DNA of 64,000 nucleotides from NCBI GenBank assembly GCA_029256105.1, contig JAQSYO010000011.1:42764-106763 (forward strand). The letters run 5' to 3'. The stretch comes from Herbinix sp. (GTDB lineage Bacteria; Bacillota; Clostridia; Lachnospirales; Lachnospiraceae). A program made the position numbers and the translations under genes. The notes under the pieces are model-generated. The model was not told where the DNA came from. It did no database searches and saw nothing but the letters and a program-made list of their open reading frames with translations. This document shows positions 34,418 through 43,520 of the stretch, in pieces; the first letter of the stretch is position 1, and each line of letters begins with the position of its first letter.

Positions 34418-35503
34418 ATGATAAAAAAGATACTGATTCGTATTGCAGCAATATTCTTCTCAATATTGATATTATTGCTTTTACAGAAACTATTGATGCC
34501 CAAATATATGACTTCAATTCATGAAGGAAGTATGATTGAAGAATATTATAAAGATACGAAAAACCATGATGTCATATTTATTGGGGACTGTGAAGTGTTT
34601 TCTAATATTTCCCCGGTCACCTTATGGGAAAAATACGGAATTACCAGCTATATCAGGGGAAGCGCACAGCAATTGCTCTGGCATTCTTATTATTTATTGA
34701 AGGATACGCTTGCCTATGAGAAACCAAAGGTAGTAGTATTTAATGTTCTTGCAATGAAATATAATGAGCCCCAGAAGGAAGCTTATAATCGGTTAACTCT
34801 GGATGGAATGAAGCTATCGAAAACAAAGATAGATGCAATTAATGCCTCAATGATGGAGGATGAAGCATTCATTACTTACCTTTTTCCGATATTACGGTAT
34901 CATTCCAGGTGGAATGAAGTTACTGGCGAGGATTTTAAATATTTGTTTCATAAAGATAAAATTTCCCATAACGGTTTTCTGATGCGGGTTGATGTGAAGC
35001 CGGTAAATGTTATTCCGAAGGGAAAGAAGTTAGCGGATTATCGCTTCGGAGAAAATAGTTATGATTATCTGAATCGCATTACAAAGCTATGCAAGGAGAA
35101 TGATATTAAGCTTATATTAATCAAATCACCAAGTGTTTACCCCTATTGGTATGAGGAGTGGGATCAGCAGATGGTTCAATATGCGAAGGAAAATGACTTA
35201 ACCTATATTAACTTCCTGAATTTTGTAGATGACATAGGGATTGATTATAGCCAGGATACTTATGATGGAGGTCTTCATCTGAATCTTCAGGGAGCTGAGA
35301 AATTCACAGATTATTTTGGAAAGATTTTAAGTGATACGTTTGCATTGCCAAATCATAGTCAGGATCTAGAACTAAAAAGAATATGGGATGAAAAAGTACA
35401 ATTTTACTATACTATGGAGGCGGATCAGGAGAAGGAACTAAAGGAATTTGGCTATCTGAAAAGCTATGGTGCTCAAGCACAGACGATAGAGGATACCGAA
35501 TAA
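34418..35503 (+). CDS. SGNH/DltD-like membrane-anchored protein with Cys in the nucleophile position
   Basis: The 361-residue protein has an N-terminal anchor (about 5-26) and an extracytoplasmic SGNH-like domain. Block I, where the family reads G-x-S, here reads FIGDCEVFSNISP with C58. The GxN-type strand is VVVFNVLAM (N about 111) and the final dyad lies in YDGGLHLNLQG (Asp and His near 285-290). DltD and alginate AlgX/J-type proteins work with MBOAT enzymes to transfer or hydrolyse the acyl group. A Cys nucleophile would form a thioester intermediate. It is last in the operon; a hairpin near 35601-35629 lies downstream. Confidence 0.82.
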   Translation: MIKKILIRIAAIFFSILILLLLQKLLMPKYMTSIHEGSMIEEYYKDTKNHDVIFIGDCEVFSNISPVTLWEKYGITSYIRGSAQQLLWHSYYLLKDTLAYEKPKVVVFNVLAMKYNEPQKEAYNRLTLDGMKLSKTKIDAINASMMEDEAFITYLFPILRYHSRWNEVTGEDFKYLFHKDKISHNGFLMRVDVKPVNVIPKGKKLADYRFGENSYDYLNRITKLCKENDIKLILIKSPSVYPYWYEEWDQQMVQYAKENDLTYINFLNFVDDIGIDYSQDTYDGGLHLNLQGAEKFTDYFGKILSDTFALPNHSQDLELKRIWDEKVQFYYTMEADQEKELKEFGYLKSYGAQAQTIEDTE

Positions 35504-35645
35504 TCATTGTTTGAGTTTATTAAAGAGCATAACTTATGGATACAATAATTGAATAATAATATCATATTACTTAATTTGAAGTTCACACAGTAAATTTTGT
35601 GCTTACAGCCCATAATTTCGGGTTGTAGCAAGAATGGAGACAAAG

Positions 35646-36212
35646 ATGAAAAAAGGAATCGTAATATTAGCAATGATGGTATTATTGGCTGGTTGTAGTA
35701 AGGAAGGAACAACTCCGAATACGAACAATACTGGTGATACAGGAACAAATACTGCAACAAATGAATCTCCCGATGCATCAGATAATAGTGCAGAAACAGT
35801 CGTTGGCTATTCCTATGAAAGTAATGGAGTTACTATCCCGATGAATGTTGATGCAGCACCTATTATAGAAGCATTAGGTGAGCCGGTAGATTACTTTGAA
35901 GCAGCCAGTTGTGCATTTCAAGGTTTGGATAAAATCTTTTATTATAATGGTTTTGAAGTAGGCACATATCCAACTGGTGATACGGATTTTGTGTCTTATG
36001 TTGATTTTTCAGATGATTCTGTAACAACGGATAAGGGGATTTACATTGGTTCCACTGCTGCTGAAGTGACTGCAGCTTATGGAGAAGATTACACTGAGCA
36101 ATCAGGGTCCTATATTTATAAATTGGGTGATACCAAATTAACTTTTATCATTGAAGACGAAGCTGTTACCTCGATTACCTATGCAGCAATTGTGGAAGGC
36201 TTGAATAATTAA
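35646..36212 (+). CDS. Putative lipoprotein
   Basis: The 188-residue protein has signal and lipobox MKKGIVILAMMVLLAGCS, a Thr/Asn-rich linker (about 20-55), then a compact domain with the pattern GVTIPMNVDAAPIIEALGEPVDYFEAASCAFQGLDKIFYYNGFEVGTYP... and GSTAAEVTAAYGEDY. Similar modules occur in clostridial lipoproteins of unknown role. ATG 35646 follows GGAG; an earlier ATG at 35634 overlaps it. It lies 142 bp behind the Dlt-like operon, separated by a hairpin (35601-35629), and ends with its own terminator, so it is probably independent. Confidence 0.75.
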   Translation: MKKGIVILAMMVLLAGCSKEGTTPNTNNTGDTGTNTATNESPDASDNSAETVVGYSYESNGVTIPMNVDAAPIIEALGEPVDYFEAASCAFQGLDKIFYYNGFEVGTYPTGDTDFVSYVDFSDDSVTTDKGIYIGSTAAEVTAAYGEDYTEQSGSYIYKLGDTKLTFIIEDEAVTSITYAAIVEGLNN

Positions 36213-36272
36213 TTAAAGACCTAATTTGGCTAATGATAACGTAGGGAGAAACAGGGATGATTATAAATATTA

Positions 36273-36306
36273 TGGATGTACCTTATATGGTGCATCCAAA
36301 TTTTAT
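36273..36306 (+). terminator. Intrinsic terminator
   Basis: TGGATGTACC pairs with GGTGCATCCA (one mismatch), then AAATTTTATGTTT. It ends the lipoprotein transcript. The remaining bases to 36526 are AT-rich and hold the LacI-gene leader. Confidence 0.65.
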
Positions 36307-36526
36307 GTTTGTTTTTAGTTATATGCAGTGTTGCACTGATAAGAATGTATAACAGGTGCTTAAATGCTATCATAGATCTTTGATAGGAAGTGGATTGTTA
36401 ATCATAGTAGATGTTAAATTTAATAAAGTTTATGTAAAATATATTGTAAAATAATTAGTAATATAGTAAAATAATTTACTAGAAGAGATAAAAACATGAT
36501 TTCATCAGTAAAATAGGAGGAAACGT

Positions 36527-37501
36527 ATGGTCGGTATAAAGGATGTGGCAAAACAAGCTGGAGTATCCGTTTCAACGGTTTCAAATGTTCTGAATAATAA
36601 GAAGAACGTCGGAGAAGAAACCAGGGATAGAATACATAAAATCTGTGAAGAACTGTCGTACCAGCCGAATGTTGCAGGCAAAGGTCTAAAATCGGGAAAG
36701 CCAAATACGATTTTATTCAATTTTAGTGACTTTGATCGAAGCTTTTATCTGAAAATAATTAATGGCATCAGTGACTATGTGAATGATAATGATTTTGATC
36801 TCATCATCTGTACGGATAAATCCTGCGAGAAATATATGAATAACAGTCTGACCAGCGGAAGTATCATATTGGATAAGAAGATGCAAGATGAAGTTCTGAT
36901 TCGCCTTGCGAACGAAAGCTATCCCATTGTTGTCTTAGATAGAATTATTAATAACCCTTCCATAAAAAGCGTGGTAGTGAATAATTATGACCCGATGTAT
37001 GATATGATTCAAGGCGTGATAGACAGGGGTTACAGACATTTTGGCTTTATTGGTGGACCGGAAGAGACGGCGGATAATAAAGAACGATATAAGGCATTTC
37101 GAGATGCTTTGGAAGCAAACCATCTGGAATTTCAACAAAAGAGTTATTTTGCGGGAAATTACCGTGAAAAAAGTGGATACTCAGCGGCTAAAATCTTGAT
37201 GTTAAGCAGAGAATTGCCTGATTGTCTGGTGTGTGCGAATGATAATATGGCAATCGGAGCGATGAAAGCCTTCCGAGAAAACGGAATACGAGTTCCGGAG
37301 GATATAGCGGTCACAGGATTTGACAATTGTGATTTGGCTGAGGCTATGGGGTTGACAACCGTATCGATTCCAAATTATGAAAGAGGTTATATTGCAGCAA
37401 GATATTTGATTGAAAACATTCGTGGACAACGCAATGTCGAGACGTTTAAGATAGCAGCAAAGATCATCTTTCGAAATAGTGTAGGTATTAAAAATAACTG
37501 A
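36527..37501 (+). CDS. LacI-family transcriptional regulator
   Basis: The 324-residue protein has the N-terminal HTH with hinge (GIKDVAKQAGVSVSTVSNVLNNKKNVGEETRDRI, about 3-37; YQPNVAGKGL) and a periplasmic-binding-type effector domain (DCLVCANDNMAIGAMKAF, VPEDIAVTGFDN). It probably represses the ABC importer/GH65/pgmB genes downstream and is released by an alpha-glucoside or its product. AAACGTTT-type sites at 37657-37700 fit LacI-family operators. The ribosome site is AGGAGG. The gene ends in a strong terminator, so the importer has its own promoter. Confidence 0.93.
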   Translation: MVGIKDVAKQAGVSVSTVSNVLNNKKNVGEETRDRIHKICEELSYQPNVAGKGLKSGKPNTILFNFSDFDRSFYLKIINGISDYVNDNDFDLIICTDKSCEKYMNNSLTSGSIILDKKMQDEVLIRLANESYPIVVLDRIINNPSIKSVVVNNYDPMYDMIQGVIDRGYRHFGFIGGPEETADNKERYKAFRDALEANHLEFQQKSYFAGNYREKSGYSAAKILMLSRELPDCLVCANDNMAIGAMKAFRENGIRVPEDIAVTGFDNCDLAEAMGLTTVSIPNYERGYIAARYLIENIRGQRNVETFKIAAKIIFRNSVGIKNN

Positions 37502-37540
37502 AATTAGTAAAATAATAATAAAATACTGTATGATTTTAGT

Positions 37541-37587
37541 AAAGTCATGTGATAATCAACAAAAGTTGTAATTATCACATGACTTTT
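37541..37587 (+). terminator. Intrinsic terminator of the LacI-type gene
   Basis: AAAGTCATGTGATAAT pairs with ATTATCACATGACTTT around a CAACAAAAGTTG core that can itself fold, followed by T residues. Confidence 0.9.
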
Positions 37588-37652
37588 ATGTTTATATAAA
37601 TGTGCAAAATTCACAAAAAATACGTAGGTTTAAATGATTTGTTTAAACATTA

Positions 37653-37700
37653 TTGACAAACGTTTTGATTCGTATTATTATTTTGGTATAACGTTTTATT
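37653..37700 (+). promoter_or_regulatory. Sigma-A promoter with two operator-like sites
   Basis: TTGACA (37653-37658), 17 bp, TATTAT (37676-37681). Two AACGTT-centred sites, ACAAACGTTTTGAT in the spacer and ATAACGTTTTATT just past the -10, resemble LacI/GalR operators. They would block transcription of the importer gene when bound. Confidence 0.7.
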
Positions 37701-37727
37701 AAATATTTTATAAAAGGAGAGAGAATT

Positions 37728-39035
37728 ATGAAATTAAGAAAAATCTTGGGAGTTTTACTTACCACAACCATGATCTTTAGTGTTGCTTTAACCGGATGTG
37801 GAAAAACAGAGGAGAAAACCGAGAGTACCGATGCAAAGGTTACTCCGGCTACTACAGCAGAAGCAACAGACCCAACAGAAAAGCCAGCTCAGACAACAGA
37901 AGCAGCGAAAAAAATTATTGTATTCCAGTCAAAGGTAGAAATTAGTGATCAATTGGAGGCCTGTGCCAAAGCTTATCAGGAGGAGACTGGAGTTGAGGTG
38001 GAAGTTTGGGGAACTACCGGAGATGATTATCTACAACAACTTAAGATAAAGCTAGGTAACAATCAAGGACCAACCGTATTTTCATTAGCACCTGGATCAG
38101 AATCAACGGAATTAAAAGCATATTTGGCTGATTTAAGTGACTTATCCTTTATTGGTGATATCTCAGCTAACATGGCAAATCAAATTGATGGCAAAGTGGT
38201 TGGTATTCCATATACCATGGAAGGTTTCGGAGTTGTATATAACAAAAACCTTATTGATGCTTCGAAAGTAACCGATTATGATTCCTTCGCAGCTATGCTT
38301 GCTGAGCAAAAAGCAGCTGGAATTAATGGATTTAGTTTATCACAAGAAAGCTATTTCCTAATTGGGCATATTCTTAATACACCATTTGCATTACAAGCGG
38401 ATCCGCAAGATTACATAAATAAATTAGTAGCAGGCGAAGTAACAATGCAGGATACTCCTGAATTCGTTGATTTTGCAAAATTCATGGAAGCAATCAGAGC
38501 AAACACAAGTAACCCTTTGGAAGTTAACTATGATTCACAGACAGGCGATTTTGCAACAGGTAAGACAGCTTCTATCCATCAGGGAAATTGGAGCTACGGA
38601 ATGTTTACGGATTATGATGTAACCTTTGATATGGGTATGATGCCATTACCGATTAGCGGAAATGATAAGATTGCAGCTAGTGTTCCTACTTGCTGGTATG
38701 TAAATTCTCAGGCAACTGCTCCGGAAATTCAAGCGGGTAAGGATTTTATTAACTGGTTATACACAAGTGAGACAGGAAAGAAATATCTCATGGAAGAATT
38801 CGGATTTATTCCGGTATTAACTACAATGACAAGTCCGAAACTAGATCCGTTATCACAAGCTGTTTCAGAATATGCAGCAGCAGGCAAGACTATCTCTTGG
38901 CCGATGAGCTATTGGCCAGCAGGTATCGTTGATGTTTATTTAGTACCAGTTGCTCAAGAGTTCTTTACAACTGATATGACAGGAACAGAATTCTTAGAAG
39001 CGTTAACCAAAGCCTTTGTTGAGGCAGGTAAATAA
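37728..39035 (+). CDS. ABC sugar transporter, substrate-binding lipoprotein
   Basis: The 435-residue protein has a lipoprotein signal ending ALTGCG, a Thr/Ala-rich linker (about 25-60), then an extracellular solute-binding family 1 fold (about 62-435) with typical GIPYTMEGFGVVYNKNLID and ASIHQGNWSYG motifs. It binds an oligosaccharide, presumably the disaccharide cleaved by the GH65 enzyme, and delivers it to the two permeases. No ATPase gene is in the locus, so a shared MsmX-type ATPase is implied. A hairpin (39079-39129) after this gene could favour its expression over the permeases. Confidence 0.93.
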   Translation: MKLRKILGVLLTTTMIFSVALTGCGKTEEKTESTDAKVTPATTAEATDPTEKPAQTTEAAKKIIVFQSKVEISDQLEACAKAYQEETGVEVEVWGTTGDDYLQQLKIKLGNNQGPTVFSLAPGSESTELKAYLADLSDLSFIGDISANMANQIDGKVVGIPYTMEGFGVVYNKNLIDASKVTDYDSFAAMLAEQKAAGINGFSLSQESYFLIGHILNTPFALQADPQDYINKLVAGEVTMQDTPEFVDFAKFMEAIRANTSNPLEVNYDSQTGDFATGKTASIHQGNWSYGMFTDYDVTFDMGMMPLPISGNDKIAASVPTCWYVNSQATAPEIQAGKDFINWLYTSETGKKYLMEEFGFIPVLTTMTSPKLDPLSQAVSEYAAAGKTISWPMSYWPAGIVDVYLVPVAQEFFTTDMTGTEFLEALTKAFVEAGK

Positions 39036-39078
39036 ATTTTGAGTATTCATAAGAAATAGAGAACAGAAGCATAGAATA

Positions 39079-39129
39079 CAGAAATCTAACATCTTCTTAA
39101 TAAGGAATTTAAGCGGTGTTAGATTTCTG
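39079..39129 (+). terminator. Inverted repeat between binding protein and permease genes
   Basis: CAGAAATCTAACA (39079-39091) pairs perfectly with TGTTAGATTTCTG (39117-39129). It has no long T-run, so it may be a partial terminator or an mRNA-stabilising stem protecting the binding-protein message. Confidence 0.6.
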
Positions 39130-39221
39130 CATTCCTAAATTAAAAAGGAATTGGCTATGAAGATTAACATTCTTATGGTAAAGATTATATCTTTAAAAAC
39201 GAAACGGATATATAAATAACG

Positions 39222-39347
39222 AGGAGGTTAACCTCCTTAAGTAGTAATGGAGTTAAATCTTCCTTTATAAGTAAGGGAGACTAAACCCTCCAAAGAGTAG
39301 GAGTCTAAACCCTCCAAGAACAGGAGTCTAAACCCTCCAAAGAACAG
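39222..39347 (+). repeat. Ribosome-site palindrome and three CCCTCC repeats before the permease gene
   Basis: AGGAGGTTAACCTCCT (39222-39237) is a perfect 16-bp palindrome containing a ribosome-binding sequence. It is followed by three 23-24-bp repeats of GAG[AT]CTAAACCCTCCAA... (39277-39300, 39301-39323, 39324-39347). Each CCCTCC can pair with an AGGAG-type ribosome site. The permease start at 39358 follows AGGAG. Confidence 0.75.
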
Positions 39348-39357
39348 GAGTGTTAAC

Positions 39358-40236
39358 ATGAAAAAGAGAAGAGATAGAGCTTGGTATGCTTTGTTTGTAT
39401 TACCTCTGGTATTTATTTTTACAACAGTAGTTATAATACCCTTCATCATAGGAATTGGGTATTCTTTTATCTCGTGGGACGGAATGCCTTTAAATGAAAA
39501 AACGTTTGTAGGATTTGATAATTACACAAGATTGTTTACGGATGCACGATTTATAAACTCAGCAGGTCATACCATCTTGTTTACCATATTTACTGTATTA
39601 CTGATTAATGTCTTAGGTTTATCCTTTGCACTTATTGTTACCGGTAAATTAAGGGTTCGTAATGTAGCCAGAACTATGTTGTTCATGCCATATCTTATCG
39701 GTGGATTGATTCTAGGTTACATATGGAAGTTCATCTTTACCGATGTATTTAAATCAATCGGTGAATTGACAGGATGGACTAGTATATTCTTTAGTTGGCT
39801 ACTTAATCCCCATTATGCACTCGCAGCAATGATTATTGTTACTACTTGGCAGATGGCTGGTTATATAATGATCATCTATATCAACGGCATTCAAGCAATG
39901 CCGGAGGATGTACTTGAAGCAGCGAAGGTAGATGGCGCAGGTTTTTGGCATACCTTATTACATATTAAATTTCCATTGATTATGCCCTCCTTTACCATAT
40001 GTCTTTTCTTAACGTTATCGAATTGCTTTAAGATATTTGATGTAAACTTCTCATTAACCAGTGGTGGTGGGCCTAATAATGCTACCGAGATGATGGCGAT
40101 GAACATTTACAATGAGATATTCTCTTTGAGTAACTTTGGCTACGGGCAGGCAAAAGCAATTATGTTCTTTATCGTAGTTGCCATAATTACATTAATTCAG
40201 GTTTCGATTACAAAGAAGAGAGAGGTGGAGATGTAA
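39358..40236 (+). CDS. ABC sugar transporter permease (MalF-type)
   Basis: The 292-residue protein has six predicted membrane helices. The cytoplasmic EAA loop reads EAAKVDGAGFWHTLLHIKFPLIMPS, the docking site for the ATPase. The N-terminal signature WYALFVLPLVFIF and LTSGGGPNNATEMMAMNIY are typical of carbohydrate-uptake-1 permeases. It works with the next gene (1-bp overlap) and the binding protein. The ribosome site AGGAG is embedded in the repeat region upstream. Confidence 0.95.
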   Translation: MKKRRDRAWYALFVLPLVFIFTTVVIIPFIIGIGYSFISWDGMPLNEKTFVGFDNYTRLFTDARFINSAGHTILFTIFTVLLINVLGLSFALIVTGKLRVRNVARTMLFMPYLIGGLILGYIWKFIFTDVFKSIGELTGWTSIFFSWLLNPHYALAAMIIVTTWQMAGYIMIIYINGIQAMPEDVLEAAKVDGAGFWHTLLHIKFPLIMPSFTICLFLTLSNCFKIFDVNFSLTSGGGPNNATEMMAMNIYNEIFSLSNFGYGQAKAIMFFIVVAIITLIQVSITKKREVEM

Positions 40237-41075
40237 TGAAGAAGTTCATCAAACTTTTAATTGAAATCATTGCTATTGTAATTTGTGCAGTTTATCTGTT
40301 TCCAATTTATATAGTACTAACGAATTCCTTCAAAAATAGGCAGGAACTTTATGAAAATATGCTTGCTCTTCCCCATAAGATTTCCTTTGAGTATTTTACG
40401 AAGGCAATGGAGAAGATGAATTTCCTCAGATCCTTTGGCAATTCATTGCTTGTAACTGTGATATCGATTCTAATTATTGCTGTATTGGCATCTATGACAG
40501 CCTGGATGTTTGTACGATCAGATAATAAGCTTAGCAAGGTGTTATTCATGGTATTTGTGTCAACGATGATAATACCTTTTCAGACCATTATGATGCCTCT
40601 GATGCAGGTAATGGGATGGGTGAGGGAAACCATTCATCTTCCGATGTTAAATACACTAGGTGGCTTAATCTATATGAATGTCGGTTTTGGTGCCAGCATG
40701 GCTGTATTTTTATACCATGGCTTTGTGAAATCAATACCGATATCACTTGAGGAAGCAGCAACCATTGATGGCTGCAACCGTTTTAAGGTGTTCTGGAAGA
40801 TTGTATTTCCCATGTTAAAACCGACAACCGTTACGGTTATGATATTGGATGTTATTTGGATTTGGAACGATTATTTGTTACCGTCCTTGGTACTATCCAG
40901 CAAAGATCTTCGTACCATTCCGCTGTCAACGGCATCCTTTTTTGGACAATTTACGATTGAGTGGAATCTAGCAATGGCAGGTTTAATGCTGACCATAATT
41001 CCAGTAATTCTGTTTTACTTAGCAGCTCAAAAGTATATTGTTAAGGGCGTAGCAGCAGGTGCAGTAAAACTGTAA
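40236..41075 (+). CDS. ABC sugar transporter permease (MalG-type)
   Basis: The 279-residue protein has six predicted helices and the EAA loop EEAATIDGCNRFKVFWKIVFPMLKP. The C-terminal IPVILFYLAAQKYIVKGVAAGAVKL ending is characteristic of MalG-type subunits. Its ATG overlaps the previous stop, so the two permeases are made in equal amounts. It completes the membrane channel of the disaccharide importer. A GGTTTTGG/CCAAAACC inverted repeat (about 41100-41138) lies before the GH65 gene. Confidence 0.95.
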   Translation: MKKFIKLLIEIIAIVICAVYLFPIYIVLTNSFKNRQELYENMLALPHKISFEYFTKAMEKMNFLRSFGNSLLVTVISILIIAVLASMTAWMFVRSDNKLSKVLFMVFVSTMIIPFQTIMMPLMQVMGWVRETIHLPMLNTLGGLIYMNVGFGASMAVFLYHGFVKSIPISLEEAATIDGCNRFKVFWKIVFPMLKPTTVTVMILDVIWIWNDYLLPSLVLSSKDLRTIPLSTASFFGQFTIEWNLAMAGLMLTIIPVILFYLAAQKYIVKGVAAGAVKL

Positions 41076-41157
41076 TCCAAATGCTATTGATTACTATAAC
41101 CAAAACCATGGTACTTTTTGTTCCGCTTGCAGGTTTTGGACATCTATGGAGGAAATA

Positions 41158-43443
41158 ATGATATTAAAGCGACCAATTTATGAAATCGAGAATATAAGTT
41201 TTGATAATAATGATTTAATGGTAAATGAGACTGTATTCCATAATGCAAACGGCTACATCGGAGTTAGATCCAATTATGAAGAGGGTTATCCGGAAGGCTT
41301 TGATACCATCCGTGGTTCTTATGTAAATGGCTTCTATGATATTGCCGACATGAGGCAGGCAGAGAAGCTGTTCGGCTTAGTGGAAGATAAACAAACCATG
41401 TTAAATGTTGCAGATTCACAGACGATTCATCTAATTATTGACGGTGAGACCTTCAGCTTATTTGAAGGCAGCGCGATATCTAGTAAGCGTTGGTTGGATA
41501 TGGAACAGGGAATTACCGGACGAAGTATCGTATGGTGCTCTCCGGCAGGCAAGCAGGTGGAAATTGTAATAAAGAGAATGACCTCCTTTTATCAGTTATC
41601 TCTTTTTACAATTGAATACTCGGTAAAAGCCTTAAACTTCAAGGGAAAAATCGAATTCCTATCCTATCATTATGGTGAAGTATCCAATTATAGCAATGAA
41701 AATGATCCGAGAGTAGCAAAAGAAAGTGGAAAATATTTGATTCCGACACAAGCTTTGATAGAAGATGGAGCATCCTATCTGACCTCTCAAACCTCCAAAT
41801 CAGGACTTTCCGTATGTTCTGGAGTGCAACATAAAGTATCAAAAAACAGCTCTATTAATACAAAAATCAAGGAACATAGTGCTATAACAATGATTGAAAC
41901 CTTTATTGATGAAAATGAGACCCTTACATTAACCAAATATACTGTTTTCAGTGACTCAATAAGGCAGAAGGATTGCATGGCTAATGCCAAATCGGAGATG
42001 GAGAAAGCACTGGAAGTATCTATTGAAGCATTATATGAAGCGCAAAGAGAATATCTGAAGGATTACTGGGAAAATTGTCTTCTTGAAATCAAAGGTGATG
42101 ATGATCTGACCGAAGCGGTGAATTACAATATGTATCAATTAATCCAATCCGTTGGAAAGGATGAATACTGTAACATAGCAGCAAAGGGGTTAAGTGGAGA
42201 AGGTTATGAAGGACATTATTTCTGGGATACGGAAATGTATATAGAACCTTTCTTCAATTTGACCGAACCTGCTATTACGAAGAACTTAATTGGCTTTCGA
42301 CATAATACAATGGAGCAAGCGAGAGAAAATGCTAAAATCTTAGGACATAAAAAAGGAGTTCTATTTCCGTGGCGAACCATAATGGGTACGGAATGTTCCG
42401 GTTATTTCCCCTCAGGAACTGCAGGATACCATATTAATGGCGATATTGCTTATTCAGTTATTTCCTATTACTTAGCGACAAAGGATTTGGATTTTATAGC
42501 GGATAAGGGAGCAGAAATTATCTTCGAGACTGCCAGACTTTGGATGGATGTTGGCAATTACTATAACGGTTCCTTCCGAATTAATGAGGTAACCGGACCG
42601 GATGAATACACTTGTATGGTTAATAACAATTATTATACGAATGTATCGGCGCAATATAATCTTAGATGGGCAGTAAAGTTTTATGAACTTTTAAAGGTGG
42701 CGAATAAGGTAACAATGGTTGCAAATAGAATAGGGTTATCAGAGACTGAGATTAAGGAATTTAATGAGGCCGCAACTTGTATGTTTCTTCCGTATGATGA
42801 GTCCTTGAAGATTAATCCACAGGATGATTCGTTTCTTACGAAGAAGGTATGGGATCTTAAGAATACTCCAAAGGATCATTTCCCTCTATTGTTGCATTAT
42901 CATCCACTTCATTTGTACCGACATCAGGTGTGTAAGCAGGCTGATACCGTATTAGCTCATTTTATCTTCGAAGATGCGCAGTCAATGGATACCATTCGTA
43001 ATTCCTTTGCCTATTATGAGAAGGTTACAACACATGATTCATCGTTATCAACCTGTATCTTCAGCATAGTAGCTTCTAAGTTGGGCATGGAAGAGAAAGC
43101 CTATGATTATTTGGGAGACTCAGCAAAGCTAGATTTGTTTAACACCCATAAGAATACAAAGGATGGAATACATACGGCCAACATGGGTGGTAACTTTATG
43201 GCTATCGTCTATGGCTTTGCAGGCTTGAGAATTAAGGAAAATGGGATATATTTTGCACCTGCTATACCGAAGGTATGGGAGGAGTACCGTTTTCAGATTA
43301 ATTATGAGGATAGTCAGATTAAGGTAGAGGTAAATGCGAAGGAAAGTATATTTACCTTAGTAAAAGGAAGCTTGAAACAAATCAAAGTATTTGGGAATGA
43401 TTATGAATTACAAAACAGGATTACGATACCGAACAAACACTGA
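41158..43443 (+). CDS. GH65 disaccharide phosphorylase
   Basis: The 761-residue protein has the GH65 layout: an N-terminal beta-sandwich (about 1-270), linker helices, an (alpha/alpha)6 barrel (about 310-690) and a small C-terminal sheet. The general acid is E483 in VTGPDEYTCMVNNNYYTN; FPWRTIMGTECSGY and HYFWDTEMYIEPF line the active site. GH65 enzymes cleave alpha-glucosides (kojibiose, nigerose, trehalose, maltose, glucosyl-rhamnose) with phosphate, giving beta-glucose 1-phosphate. The linkage cannot be told by eye. The adjacent beta-phosphoglucomutase confirms the product. ATG 41158 follows TGGAGGA; ATG 41146 overlaps it. Confidence 0.93.
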   Translation: MILKRPIYEIENISFDNNDLMVNETVFHNANGYIGVRSNYEEGYPEGFDTIRGSYVNGFYDIADMRQAEKLFGLVEDKQTMLNVADSQTIHLIIDGETFSLFEGSAISSKRWLDMEQGITGRSIVWCSPAGKQVEIVIKRMTSFYQLSLFTIEYSVKALNFKGKIEFLSYHYGEVSNYSNENDPRVAKESGKYLIPTQALIEDGASYLTSQTSKSGLSVCSGVQHKVSKNSSINTKIKEHSAITMIETFIDENETLTLTKYTVFSDSIRQKDCMANAKSEMEKALEVSIEALYEAQREYLKDYWENCLLEIKGDDDLTEAVNYNMYQLIQSVGKDEYCNIAAKGLSGEGYEGHYFWDTEMYIEPFFNLTEPAITKNLIGFRHNTMEQARENAKILGHKKGVLFPWRTIMGTECSGYFPSGTAGYHINGDIAYSVISYYLATKDLDFIADKGAEIIFETARLWMDVGNYYNGSFRINEVTGPDEYTCMVNNNYYTNVSAQYNLRWAVKFYELLKVANKVTMVANRIGLSETEIKEFNEAATCMFLPYDESLKINPQDDSFLTKKVWDLKNTPKDHFPLLLHYHPLHLYRHQVCKQADTVLAHFIFEDAQSMDTIRNSFAYYEKVTTHDSSLSTCIFSIVASKLGMEEKAYDYLGDSAKLDLFNTHKNTKDGIHTANMGGNFMAIVYGFAGLRIKENGIYFAPAIPKVWEEYRFQINYEDSQIKVEVNAKESIFTLVKGSLKQIKVFGNDYELQNRITIPNKH

Positions 43444-43520
43444 TAATACCGCTGTGGGTTGGTTAGGAACGAGTCAATATATAGGGTTATAAAATGAAAC
43501 AGCAGAAAGGTGTGTTCTGT

